A stretch of DNA of 27,828 bases from JAOAFZ01 sp964407325 (GTDB taxonomy: Bacteria; Patescibacteriota; Microgenomatia; UBA1406; GWC2-37-13), in contig CAYOVA010000018.1 of the NCBI GenBank assembly GCA_964407325.1, forward strand, positions 1-27,828, in the 5' to 3' direction. Below, piece after piece: positions 21,863-27,828 of this stretch. The notes beneath the pieces are model-generated. The model searched no databases. It was given only the letters and a program-made list of their open reading frames with translations, and was not told where the DNA came from. Positions within the stretch are counted from its first letter, which is position 1. Each line of letters starts with the position of its first letter. The translations under genes and the position numbers were made by a program.

Positions 21863-24092
21863 TCGTGCTCCCCGGTTGCGCCTTCCCCGCAAGAATAATC
21901 TGTGCAACCTGGTCTTCTATTTGATTTCTCAACACGCGGTCTAGGTTTCGTGCTCCAAACGCGGGGTCAAAGTTATTCTGCAAAACAGCGGTTAGCGTTG
22001 CATCAGAAACTTCAAGCTTCACTTTATAGAGTTCATAAATTTGTTTCTCTATGGTTTCAAGCATTTTGCGGGCAATGGGAAGCATACTATTTCCTTTAAT
22101 CGGTTGGAAGGCAATAACGCCATCAAAGCGATTGAGGAATTCTGGCGAATAGATTCCTTTATCAACCAAGTAGCCCATTAACTCGTTCGGAGGAATAGGT
22201 TGTCCGTACTTCATCTTCTGGTAAATGTACTCGGCACCGGCATTACTGGTTGCGATAATAACCAGGTTTTTGCAGTCAACTCGTTTTCCATATCCATCGG
22301 TAAAGTAGCCTTCATCAAGGATAGTTAGAAAAATATTCAGCAGGTTTTTATCAGCTTTTTCAATTTCATCAAGTAGTAACACTCCATAATTATGTTGGCG
22401 AATAGCATCGGTAAGCAGTCCTGGTTCGTTTGTTTCGCTTGACCCCATAAGCTTACTTATATCTTCTTTTGACTGGTATTGGGACATATCAAAGCGGATC
22501 AGAAACGTCCCCGAGCCAAAAAAGAGCTCTGCCAACGCCTTTGCCGTTTCTGTCTTCCCTACGCCCGTTGGTCCTAGGAATAAAAAGCTGCTGAGTGGCT
22601 TGCGGCGCTTTCCCAAAAGTAGAAATGCACGTCTCATAGATGCTGCCAGATCGTGAACTGCTTCCTGCTGATTTACCACCTGTTTTTCCAACGCAGTTTC
22701 GATATTCAACAGTTTTTGTTTCAGATCGGCAGTTAGCGTGGTTGGGGTATGGGTTGTTTCACTTAACACGCTGTCAATTACTGCAGGAAGTAACACGCGT
22801 TGCTTTAATTTTTCTGTTACATATACACAGCTGGTATCTAGTAGCTGCAATGCTTTTTCCGGGAATGGAATAGTTGAAATAAAGTAATCACTTTTTTCGA
22901 TAATCGTTTGCAGCGTTTCAAACGGTATATATATCTTGTACCGCTGTTCAAGCATATAATTGGTATTCATAAGAATCTGCATTGCCTCCTGTTTAGAAAT
23001 CTCGGCGACATCTACTTTTGTCATTATCTGCCGTATTGATTCATTGGGAAAGACAAATTTATCATATTCGTAGGGTGTAGTAATGCCAATTATTTGAATT
23101 TGATTTGTTTTCCCGTATTCCTGTATTGCATCGGTAAGGTTTACTCTGTCAGGAGGATCCGAAACCACATACTTGTCAAAGTTGTCAATTACGAGTATCA
23201 CACTTTTTGCTTTTGCTGCTTCTGCCAATAAATCGCGGAAAAATTCTTCACGCACTTTAGGATCGGGGAATTTTGCGAGAATCTTGTCCATTCGTACTTT
23301 TAATACTCTTCGGTACGCCAACAACGGATTACATTTCCCCTTGTAGATTGAATGGGCAAAGGAATCGATGATAGTGTGTTTTCCCACCCCTTCATCACCC
23401 ACCACAATCACGTTTGCTTCTTCCGACTTTAGTAAAGCTTGTTCAATGGCAGCAACTTCTTTTTGCCGCCCTACCATATGGTCAATATGTTTCTGGTATG
23501 AGGCATCTGTAATGTCTTTTGCATATTGATCGAGTTTTGGAGTATAGCCTGCCACCCAGTCTTTGGCAATGGGAACCGTTTCCAGCAGGTTTTCCAGTTT
23601 CCACCATTGGGCTTTTCTGTGTTTTTCGTTGTAGTCAGTTTCAAACCATTCAGAAACGTATGTGAGGTTTTCCGGCTTCAGCAAATGGGTTTTGAGAAAG
23701 TGCTCTTTCGCAATTTGTTTGATCTGTTCTTCTGTATGCATAACAAGGTAAATAAAGAACTGAATGGGAAGAGAGGCGAAGAATAGAATGAAGAGTAACG
23801 GAATCGAAAGAATAAAAAGCGACTGGAAAACGAAAAAAAATCCGATTAACGAGGATCGCAAGATAAAGCCGATCCCACTGGAAATCATATTAAACAGCAA
23901 CGTGCTGAACATATCGGAAAGATCAAGTCCGCGGGTTTTGTGATTGTCGGTGAGTCCTTTCCACGGGGCAAAAAGCGTTTTAAAAAGTTCTACAACAGAA
24001 AAAAAGTAAGGAAAGAAAAGGACAAAGTTATACACACCTTCGACATAATTACCTGTTTTTTCAGCAAGAAATTGATGGACACTCTTATTCAT
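21852..24092 (-). CDS. Membrane-anchored double-AAA+ Clp/Hsp100-like ATPase
   Basis: 746 aa. In place of a Clp N-domain there are hydrophobic segments at about 20-42 and 66-118, so it is an integral membrane protein. AAA+ 1 (about 205-445): Walker A GDEGVGKHT (232-240), Walker B VILVIDNFD with N304 where the catalytic Glu is expected. AAA+ 2 (about 470-746): Walker A GPTGVGKT (507-514), Walker B LLLDEIEKA (D575, E576), Arg finger R655 in EFLNRFD and sensor-2 GAR (713-715). Where Clp proteins carry the GYVGYEEGG pore loop it reads SSETNEPG (551-558), and no [LIV]-G-[FL] ClpP-docking tripeptide is seen after SNAGA. So it is ClpC/ClpB-like in fold, but probably not a standard unfoldase for ClpP. 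TATAAT lies 6 nt before the ATG. Confidence 0.9.
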   Translation of the reverse strand: MNKSVHQFLAEKTGNYVEGVYNFVLFFPYFFSVVELFKTLFAPWKGLTDNHKTRGLDLSDMFSTLLFNMISSGIGFILRSSLIGFFFVFQSLFILSIPLLFILFFASLPIQFFIYLVMHTEEQIKQIAKEHFLKTHLLKPENLTYVSEWFETDYNEKHRKAQWWKLENLLETVPIAKDWVAGYTPKLDQYAKDITDASYQKHIDHMVGRQKEVAAIEQALLKSEEANVIVVGDEGVGKHTIIDSFAHSIYKGKCNPLLAYRRVLKVRMDKILAKFPDPKVREEFFRDLLAEAAKAKSVILVIDNFDKYVVSDPPDRVNLTDAIQEYGKTNQIQIIGITTPYEYDKFVFPNESIRQIMTKVDVAEISKQEAMQILMNTNYMLEQRYKIYIPFETLQTIIEKSDYFISTIPFPEKALQLLDTSCVYVTEKLKQRVLLPAVIDSVLSETTHTPTTLTADLKQKLLNIETALEKQVVNQQEAVHDLAASMRRAFLLLGKRRKPLSSFLFLGPTGVGKTETAKALAELFFGSGTFLIRFDMSQYQSKEDISKLMGSSETNEPGLLTDAIRQHNYGVLLLDEIEKADKNLLNIFLTILDEGYFTDGYGKRVDCKNLVIIATSNAGAEYIYQKMKYGQPIPPNELMGYLVDKGIYSPEFLNRFDGVIAFQPIKGNSMLPIARKMLETIEKQIYELYKVKLEVSDATLTAVLQNNFDPAFGARNLDRVLRNQIEDQVAQIILAGKAQPGSTIKM

Positions 24093-24098
24093 GCATTC

Positions 24099-24104
24099 AT
24101 TATA
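24099..24104 (-). promoter_or_regulatory. -10 box of the Clp-like gene
   Basis: TATAAT on the minus strand, 6 nt before the ATG at 24092; no clear -35 and no Shine-Dalgarno site. Confidence 0.6.
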
Positions 24105-24160
24105 TCTGAATCGGGAGTATTTATATATAAGGGGAAATCTTCATTTACAGATTAATAGTG

Positions 24161-24181
24161 GTGCCGGCGAGCTGCCGGCAC
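24161..24181 (-). terminator. GC-rich hairpin after the 224-aa gene
   Basis: Perfect 8-bp inverted repeat GTGCCGGC / GCCGGCAC with a 5-nt loop, 33 nt past the stop of the gene at 24214. There is no T-tract on the minus-strand side, so it may be a weak terminator or a repeat marking the edge of the GC-rich segment. Confidence 0.45.
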
Positions 24182-24213
24182 CTGCCTCTGGTAAACCATC
24201 CGCATGCGTAGGG

Positions 24214-24888
24214 TCAGATGATATGGTGGGGGTACATCGACGCTCTGAAGCGCGGATCCGTCATGCCAATGTACTCCTGCGAGATAAACTGGGCACTGCC
24301 GAGAGGAGCACGATCGGTGTGGGCTGGTGAAGACGCTGCTCGCAGCAGATTCAGTTTGCCTGCAAGGTACAAAGCAGCGACGGCAGCCAGATCGCGACCC
24401 TTGATCTCTACCCGAAAGGTCTCGTGTTGAACACCTTCGCTTCTGCCCGGTGGAGACCATTCCTCCACATATGGGGTAAACTCGAAGGCCGTGATGTCTT
24501 GAGGGTCACTTTCGAATGCAACAATGCACATCGTGTTGGCGCCAGGCTGGTATATCGCCGGAGTGCCGTCGAAATACGTCGCTGTTCCTCCAGTAACCAC
24601 TAGCCGGATAATCCGTCCGACGTCCACATTGGTGAACACCGGTGTTATGAGTGCGACCCACTTTGACTGGTGAGGATCAACTTTGTAGAAGTAGTCGCGG
24701 GCGTATACTCCTTCGTTCGTTCGTCCTACTTCGCTCGTTGCACTTGGGTCGCCATGCAGCGCCGCTCCTAGTAATGACACCCTGTATACCGGTATACCTG
24801 CACGATCGGGCTGGCTCGCCGGCCTGCCGTAAACCGGGACAGAGACCGCAAACGGGGCGAACGGTAGCACCAGTTGATCCATGGCCAT
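24214..24888 (-). CDS. GC-rich unknown protein (224 aa), possible foreign gene
   Basis: I do not recognise the family. Residues 1-60 are Pro/Ala/Gly-rich (LPFAPFAVSVPVYGRPASQP); 60-150 look like a beta-rich domain (DYFYKVDPHQSKWVALITPV, VDVGRIIRLVVTGGTATYFD, TMCIVAFESDPQDITAFEFT); 150-224 include VQHETFRVEIKGRDLAAVAA and end in ISQEYIGMTDPRFRASMYPH. No signal peptide or membrane span. Three things set it apart: clearly higher GC than both neighbours, a strong GAGGAGG Shine-Dalgarno site 5 nt before the ATG while most local genes look leaderless, and a real 5' leader of about 33 nt from its TATAAT box. It sits directly downstream of a tRNA gene, a common insertion place. The hydrophobic/beta pattern could suit a structural or capsid-type protein, but that is speculation. 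Confidence 0.7.
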   Translation of the reverse strand: MAMDQLVLPFAPFAVSVPVYGRPASQPDRAGIPVYRVSLLGAALHGDPSATSEVGRTNEGVYARDYFYKVDPHQSKWVALITPVFTNVDVGRIIRLVVTGGTATYFDGTPAIYQPGANTMCIVAFESDPQDITAFEFTPYVEEWSPPGRSEGVQHETFRVEIKGRDLAAVAALYLAGKLNLLRAASSPAHTDRAPLGSAQFISQEYIGMTDPRFRASMYPHHII

Positions 24889-24893
24889 AAGTG

Positions 24894-24900
24894 CCTCCTC
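24894..24900 (-). promoter_or_regulatory. Strong Shine-Dalgarno site of the 224-aa gene
   Basis: GAGGAGG on the minus strand, 5 nt before the ATG at 24886-24888. It is the best match to anti-SD in the window and fixes this start against the ATG two codons later. Confidence 0.8.
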
Positions 24901-24927
24901 ACGCTAGACGATTGTCCGATAAAAGAT

Positions 24928-24933
24928 ATTATA
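24928..24933 (-). promoter_or_regulatory. -10 box of the 224-aa gene
   Basis: TATAAT on the minus strand, 39 nt before the ATG, with a poor -35 (TTTCCA) 17 bp upstream. Unlike the other promoters it leaves a leader of about 33 nt. Read-through from the tRNA genes is an alternative source of transcript. Confidence 0.5.
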
Positions 24934-24981
24934 AGATATAAGAGAGAAAGTGGAAACCAAAATAGGGAATGAGCGAATGTG

Positions 24982-25054
24982 TGGCCGCTGAGGGACTTGA
25001 ACCCCCGACCTATCGGATGTAAGCCGAGTGCTCTACCAACTGAGCTAAGCGGCC
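24982..25054 (-). tRNA. tRNA-Val (anticodon UAC)
   Basis: 73 nt cloverleaf: acceptor GGCCGCT / AGCGGCC, D-arm GCTC...GAGC, anticodon loop CTTACAT with TAC at 34-36 (plus-strand 25019-25021), T-arm with TTCAAGT, discriminator A. CCA is not encoded. Second in the tRNA unit. Confidence 0.95.
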
Positions 25055-25062
25055 GATTTCGC

Positions 25063-25147
25063 GGATGTGTTTGTTCTCTCCGACGATACGTCGGTATAAA
25101 CCGACTGTCGATGTATCATCACATCGAAGTCGAGAACAAACACATCC
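25063..25147. repeat. 85-bp palindromic element between two tRNA genes
   Basis: Arms GGATGTGTTTGTTCTC (25063-25078) and GAGAACAAACACATCC (25132-25147) are a perfect 16-bp inverted repeat. The 53-nt interior can fold further: CCGACG/CGTCGG (25080-25085 with 25089-25094) or, exclusively, GTCGGT/ACCGAC (25090-25095 with 25100-25105), plus CGATGT/ACATCG (25109-25114 with 25121-25126). No protein is encoded. Confidence 0.85.
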
Positions 25148-25171
25148 TCTCCCCTGGCAAAATCGGAAATG

Positions 25172-25243
25172 TGCGTCTGGATGGGATCGAACCATCGACC
25201 TCTTTCTTATCAGGAAAGCGCTCTACCACTGAGCCACAGACGC
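25172..25243 (-). tRNA. tRNA-Ile (anticodon GAU)
   Basis: 72 nt cloverleaf: acceptor GCGTCTG / CAGACGC, position 8 T, D-arm GCTC...GAGC, anticodon stem CTTTC/GAAAG with loop CTGATAA (GAT at 34-36), T-arm GATGG-TTCGATC-CCATC, discriminator A, no encoded CCA. First gene of the tRNA unit; the promoter at 25261-25289 fits it. Confidence 0.95.
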
Positions 25244-25260
25244 ATGTATTTCAATGGAAT

Positions 25261-25289
25261 ATTATATCAACAGATCTACAGTATAACAA
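25261..25289 (-). promoter_or_regulatory. Promoter of the tRNA-Ile/tRNA-Val unit
   Basis: Minus strand: -35 TTGTTA (25284-25289), 17-bp spacer, -10 TATAAT (25261-25266). The start is predicted about 10 nt before the tRNA-Ile 5' end. Confidence 0.8.
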
Positions 25290-25372
25290 TACTCGTAAAT
25301 ACTGCCCTTAAAATGTATCCGAAATATTATTTTCATAAATATTCGGAGATCCCCTTGATTTATACATATCTA

Positions 25373-25381
25373 TGGTACAAT
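25373..25381 (+). promoter_or_regulatory. Extended -10 promoter upstream of the DUF62 pair
   Basis: TGG-TACAAT on the plus strand, with a TTGATT-like -35 (25355-25360) 15 bp upstream. Transcription would start near 25388, about 80 nt before the first DUF62 ATG and just before an intrinsic terminator. Confidence 0.6.
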
Positions 25382-25408
25382 TAACTGTAAAAACGAGTCA
25401 TAACCAAA

Positions 25409-25437
25409 AGCTTACTGAAGTGGTAAGCTCTTTTTTT
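25409..25437 (+). terminator. Intrinsic terminator within the DUF62 leader
   Basis: Perfect 7-bp stem AGCTTAC (25409-25415) / GTAAGCT (25423-25429), extendable by one wobble pair, then C and seven T (25431-25437). It lies between the promoter and the ATG at 25467, so it acts as an attenuator or ends a small RNA of about 50 nt. Confidence 0.75.
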
Positions 25438-25466
25438 CTTTTTATTACTAATTCATTGCCCTAACA

Positions 25467-26261
25467 ATGTTTATTACAATCATCAATGATTGTCGTGATG
25501 AGAATGCAATGGCTCGCCAGTCCACCCGGGCTGCTTCATTATTTCATTTCAATATTACAACAGTCGGTATTGAATCTTTTAAGGATCTAGAAGGTGCCGG
25601 AAATATTATTGACGTTATGGACGCCGCAGAAGGTGAAGAAGGCGTTATTATGTTAAATATTGCTCCACGCCATGGTCGTGGAAAGAAATGGCCAAATGGC
25701 ACTCCTTTTGGTTTCTTCAGATATAAAAAAACCTTAATTGTTTCTACAGTAGATGGCTATTGTTTCTCTCTTGCAAAAAAATTCGGATTGATCGACACAG
25801 CCTACGTTACCGATCTTCCTACTGTTATTGACCACATGATCGATAAAGGAAAATTCAAAGCTGAGTACCGAGATCTCGTCGTAAAATCACAGTTCCGCAG
25901 CTATGACTATATGCCGCGTCTTGCGAAGTGGCTATGGGACAATGTCGAACTTCCCTATGAAGAATACCCCATGGACCAGATTCCCGATGCGCCAAAAGCA
26001 GTCTGGTGGGTTGATAACTTTGGTAACTGCAAAACCACGATTCTTCCCGAAGAAATCGGTTTTGAAGCCGGTAAAAAAATCCAAACAGCTATCGGTGAAA
26101 TGACTTGCTACAATCGTCTAAAAGATGTCCCCAATGATGAGCCTGCACTTATTGTAGGATCTTCGGGATTTGGAATGAAGCGTTTCCTGGAAGTTGTAGT
26201 ACAAGGAAAAAGTGCTGCTGCAAAATACGGTTTAACTTCAGGCTCGGTTTTGATAGACTAA
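25467..26261 (+). CDS. Divergent DUF62 (SAM hydroxide adenosyltransferase-like) protein 1
   Basis: 264 aa. Matches the SAM_adeno_trans fold end to end: N-terminal MFITIINDCRDENAMARQST (family ITDFGxxDxYV), a central strand VIMLNIAPRHGRG in the place of VAVVDPGVG, QFRSYDYMPRLAKWL in the place of TFHGRDIFAPVAA, the C-terminal-domain start VWWVDNFGNCKTTI (VDxFGNxxTNI) and a final GSSGFGMKRFLEVVVQGKSA (NSxGxLEIAxxxGSA). The family splits S-adenosylmethionine to adenosine and methionine using an Asp-Arg-His set. Here the His position reads Arg and VVDPG is lost, so standard hydrolysis is doubtful. Preceded by an attenuator-like leader. The second copy starts 4 nt after the stop; the pair may form a hetero-oligomer (the family is trimeric). 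Confidence 0.8.
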   Translation: MFITIINDCRDENAMARQSTRAASLFHFNITTVGIESFKDLEGAGNIIDVMDAAEGEEGVIMLNIAPRHGRGKKWPNGTPFGFFRYKKTLIVSTVDGYCFSLAKKFGLIDTAYVTDLPTVIDHMIDKGKFKAEYRDLVVKSQFRSYDYMPRLAKWLWDNVELPYEEYPMDQIPDAPKAVWWVDNFGNCKTTILPEEIGFEAGKKIQTAIGEMTCYNRLKDVPNDEPALIVGSSGFGMKRFLEVVVQGKSAAAKYGLTSGSVLID

Positions 26262-26265
26262 GTGC

Positions 26266-27069
26266 ATGAAGAAACTTATCGTAATCGCCGATTGGGCGAA
26301 AGATGATCTTGCATGCCAGGAATTTAGAATAGCGGTAGCTGGCCATCTACTTGATCTTTCAGTGCCTCCGGATATTTCTTTTGTACTAGCTAAACAATCT
26401 TCTGTCAACGCCGGGTTTAATGCATTTCAAATTGCTGAAACGGAACTTCGTCATGGCCATCCTGCAGAAACGGTCATATTTGTGATGTGTGATAATCGCA
26501 TCCATGAACCGGAACATCACGAACTCCCTGAAGGTGAACCGTTCTTTATGGCACGATTACAATCCGGATTATATGTATGTGGTCCAAATGCCGGGTATTC
26601 ATTTACTTTTGTTAAACCGAACATAGATAGGTTATTCACCTATCATATAGAAGGTGAAGATACATACGATAACCGTTCCCGGGATATTTATTCAAAGATT
26701 CTTGCTTTACTAATGGAGGCACAGGAAGATTCTATGGATATTGATGAAGCACATACGAATTTAATACCGGAACTGGCAGATGATGTGGTTGTCGATGTAA
26801 ACAGTTTTGGGAATATTCGGGTATCTATAGTAAAAGAAGCATTAAAAGGTAAAGTTGAATATGGACAGGAAATAGATGTAACTATCGGCGGAGTAACTAA
26901 ACGTGTCAAATGTGTTGAAAAATTGTTTGGAGACCACGAAGGGGTTCTTGTAATCTACCCCGGCAGTTCAGGTTATCCTGATAATCCGCTTCTTGAATTG
27001 GGTGTATGGAACGGCAATGCCGCCGCTGAGTTTGGAAATCCTGCGATTGGGAGTGTTGTGAAGATGTAA
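26266..27069 (+). CDS. Divergent DUF62 (SAM hydroxide adenosyltransferase-like) protein 2
   Basis: 267 aa, a distant paralogue of its upstream neighbour. N-terminal KKLIVIADWAKDDLACQEFR (family ITDFGxxDxY); VIFVMCDNRIHEPEHHE at the VVDPGVG position, keeping an Asp; LYVCGPNAGYSFTFV for the usual FVAPDNGLLS, keeping the P-N-G core in altered form; DNRSRDIYSKILALL for HGRDIFAPVAA, where the His is replaced but R-D is kept; VVVDVNSFGNIRVSI for VxxVDxFGNxxTN; and VLVIYPGSSGYPDNPLLELG with NGNAAAEFG at the end. Both copies carry R-S where the family has H-G, suggesting a shared change before duplication. No Shine-Dalgarno site is clear; translation is probably coupled to the first copy. It ends 2 bp from the convergent endonuclease gene. 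Confidence 0.78.
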   Translation: MKKLIVIADWAKDDLACQEFRIAVAGHLLDLSVPPDISFVLAKQSSVNAGFNAFQIAETELRHGHPAETVIFVMCDNRIHEPEHHELPEGEPFFMARLQSGLYVCGPNAGYSFTFVKPNIDRLFTYHIEGEDTYDNRSRDIYSKILALLMEAQEDSMDIDEAHTNLIPELADDVVVDVNSFGNIRVSIVKEALKGKVEYGQEIDVTIGGVTKRVKCVEKLFGDHEGVLVIYPGSSGYPDNPLLELGVWNGNAAAEFGNPAIGSVVKM

Positions 27070-27071
27070 AG

Positions 27072-27575
27072 CTACATTAAGAAGGCTTTTTTCGTGGTAT
27101 GCCAACTACCAATAATAGTAGAAAAATCTTTGTAAGATTGTGAACTGATGAAAAACCTCCAATATTCAGGATCTATTAATTTACTAGGATTGTGAACTTT
27201 TCCACATTTAATTCCTAGCTCTTCGAGATATGTTTTTACTTCATTTAAATCCGGAAGATTTTTTTGGGCGAAGTAAATGTAATATCTTACTTCAGATTTT
27301 CTTGATATTCCCCCCTCTGCATCAAAATAACCTCTTATATAATCAATTTTATCTTGAGATGTGCTTAATCTATAATCACTAAGAAAGCTATTGGAAAATT
27401 CAACTACATATAAATTTCTATTTTTTCCTTCTTTATACATCCAAGCCCTTTGTCCTAAAGAAACAATTCCCTTCATAACAAATTCAATAAACTCTTTTTC
27501 TTTTTGCACAATTCTATACGTTTTCTTTCTCTTTGTGCCGTCATGGAGTAATCCTAAAAGATAAGCTTTTGTCAT
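27072..27575 (-). CDS. LAGLIDADG homing endonuclease
   Basis: 167 aa, a compact two-motif form. Motif 1 is YLLGLLHDG (residues 5-13, acid D12) at the extreme N-terminus and motif 2 is IRGYFDAEGG (80-89, acid E87); both sit at the ends of predicted interface helices. The region between includes RAWMYKEGKNRNLYVVEFSN, a beta-sheet DNA-binding saddle, repeated after motif 2 (VRYYIYFAQKNLPDLNEVKT). The family makes a specific double-strand cut and promotes its own spread. It is free-standing: no intron or intein host is visible around it. It has its own TATAAT box 11 nt before the ATG. The base composition is lower in GC than its neighbours. Confidence 0.85.
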   Translation of the reverse strand: MTKAYLLGLLHDGTKRKKTYRIVQKEKEFIEFVMKGIVSLGQRAWMYKEGKNRNLYVVEFSNSFLSDYRLSTSQDKIDYIRGYFDAEGGISRKSEVRYYIYFAQKNLPDLNEVKTYLEELGIKCGKVHNPSKLIDPEYWRFFISSQSYKDFSTIIGSWHTTKKAFLM

Positions 27576-27586
27576 ATTTGCTATCC

Positions 27587-27592
27587 ATTATA
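27587..27592 (-). promoter_or_regulatory. -10 box of the endonuclease gene
   Basis: TATAAT on the minus strand, 11 nt before the ATG at 27575; a leader of about 4 nt is predicted. Confidence 0.5.
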
Positions 27593-27657
27593 GTAGAAAA
27601 AAGCAAATCACCCTCGGGTATGTCTCAATAATTCTCGCTTTGCTCGAAAACTGAGAC

Positions 27658-27686
27658 AAAAAAAACTCCCTTTCAGGAGTTTTTTT
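27658..27686 (-). terminator. Bidirectional intrinsic terminator
   Basis: Core stem CTCC (27666-27669) / GGAG (27676-27679) with a 6-nt loop, flanked by eight A on the left and seven T on the right that also pair. It can end transcripts from either side. On the minus strand it would close a gene beginning beyond the window. Confidence 0.75.
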
Positions 27687-27708
27687 CTATATTTCGTTTC
27701 ATAAGCTG

Positions 27709-27753
27709 GCCCTTTCGGGCACCCGAATTTCTAAGCTGATACTACGTATCAGC
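27709..27753. repeat. Two small hairpins in the right-hand non-coding flank
   Basis: GCCC-TTTC-GGGC (27709-27720; on the minus strand a GAAA tetraloop) and GCTGATAC-TAC-GTATCAGC (27735-27753, an 8-bp perfect stem). With the terminator at 27658-27686 they could be the 3' part of a structured RNA read on the minus strand. I see no protein gene from 27576 to the window end. Confidence 0.45.
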
Positions 27754-27828
27754 AAGAACTTCGTGTATTTTCACTCTAATAACCGGATTAGGATGCCTCT
27801 ATTTTTTTTGTAAGCCATTTTAATTCCG

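Noticed and set aside
24152..24460. A second minus-strand frame inside the GC-rich segment
   Set aside because: It lies inside the 224-aa gene in another frame, has Cys/Arg-rich shadow composition and lacks a ribosome-binding site.
25382..25437. A SAM or preQ1 riboswitch in the DUF62 leader
   Set aside because: The leader before the terminator stem is only about 20 nt and shows no known aptamer motif, so only an attenuator-like terminator is supported.

Overview
The window looks like a chromosomal segment of a Candidate Phyla Radiation (Patescibacteria) bacterium, most likely Microgenomates-like. This is inferred from gene content, not from a marker tree: a very short EF-Ts, rpsB-tsf-frr without pyrH, a small type IV pilus cluster with LytR_C and PilX-like proteins, many tiny single-span membrane proteins, a membrane-anchored Clp-type ATPase, divergent DUF62 proteins and a LAGLIDADG endonuclease. 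TGA is used as a normal stop (rseP), so the UGA-glycine recoding of SR1/Gracilibacteria does not apply. Most of the window is AT-leaning; one stretch at about 24160-24890 is clearly GC-richer. A run of exactly 100 N at 4904-5003 is a scaffold gap of unknown true size.

Layout. 1-760: two small proteins and a strong plus-strand terminator. 757-4090: a two-gene bacterial NHEJ module (Ku and a three-domain LigD) read leftward from its own promoter. 4129-11092: a leftward type IV pilus operon (PilB, PilC, a GspH-like pseudopilin, a giant minor pilin ending in a beta-propeller, PilW-like and PilX-like proteins, a PilM-like protein, the gap, a LytR_C protein and the major pilin), closed by a clean terminator. 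Upstream of it, on the same strand, are a CheY-like regulator and a PAS-rich histidine kinase (11117-13703). 13790-14361: two small membrane proteins, one of the GlsB/YeaQ family. 14516-20333: housekeeping genes read leftward: rpsB, tsf, frr, rseP, an archaeal-type CMP kinase, tmk, an Ig-domain membrane protein and galU. 20391-24092: a GNAT acetyltransferase and an unknown charged protein fired from a 35-bp divergent promoter region, then a membrane-anchored double-AAA+ protein. 24161-24933: a GC-rich gene with a strong Shine-Dalgarno site and no recognised family. 24982-25289: tRNA-Ile and tRNA-Val with a canonical promoter and a large palindrome between them. 25373-27069: two tandem divergent DUF62 (SAM hydroxide adenosyltransferase-like) genes behind a promoter followed at once by a terminator. 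27072-27828: a LAGLIDADG endonuclease gene and a hairpin-rich flank.

How it works together. The pilus operon encodes an assembly motor, platform and a set of pilins, with a sensor kinase/receiver pair next to the motor gene; the propeller-bearing pilin is a plausible tip adhesin. Ku and LigD together could perform end joining. A recurring theme is expression: at least eight genes have a TATAAT or TACAAT box only 5-8 nt before the ATG and no Shine-Dalgarno site, implying leaderless mRNAs, often with an extended -10 (TGN). Genes inside the pilus operon are instead joined by TAA-N-ATG junctions. The GC-rich 224-residue gene breaks this pattern and is the best candidate for foreign DNA.
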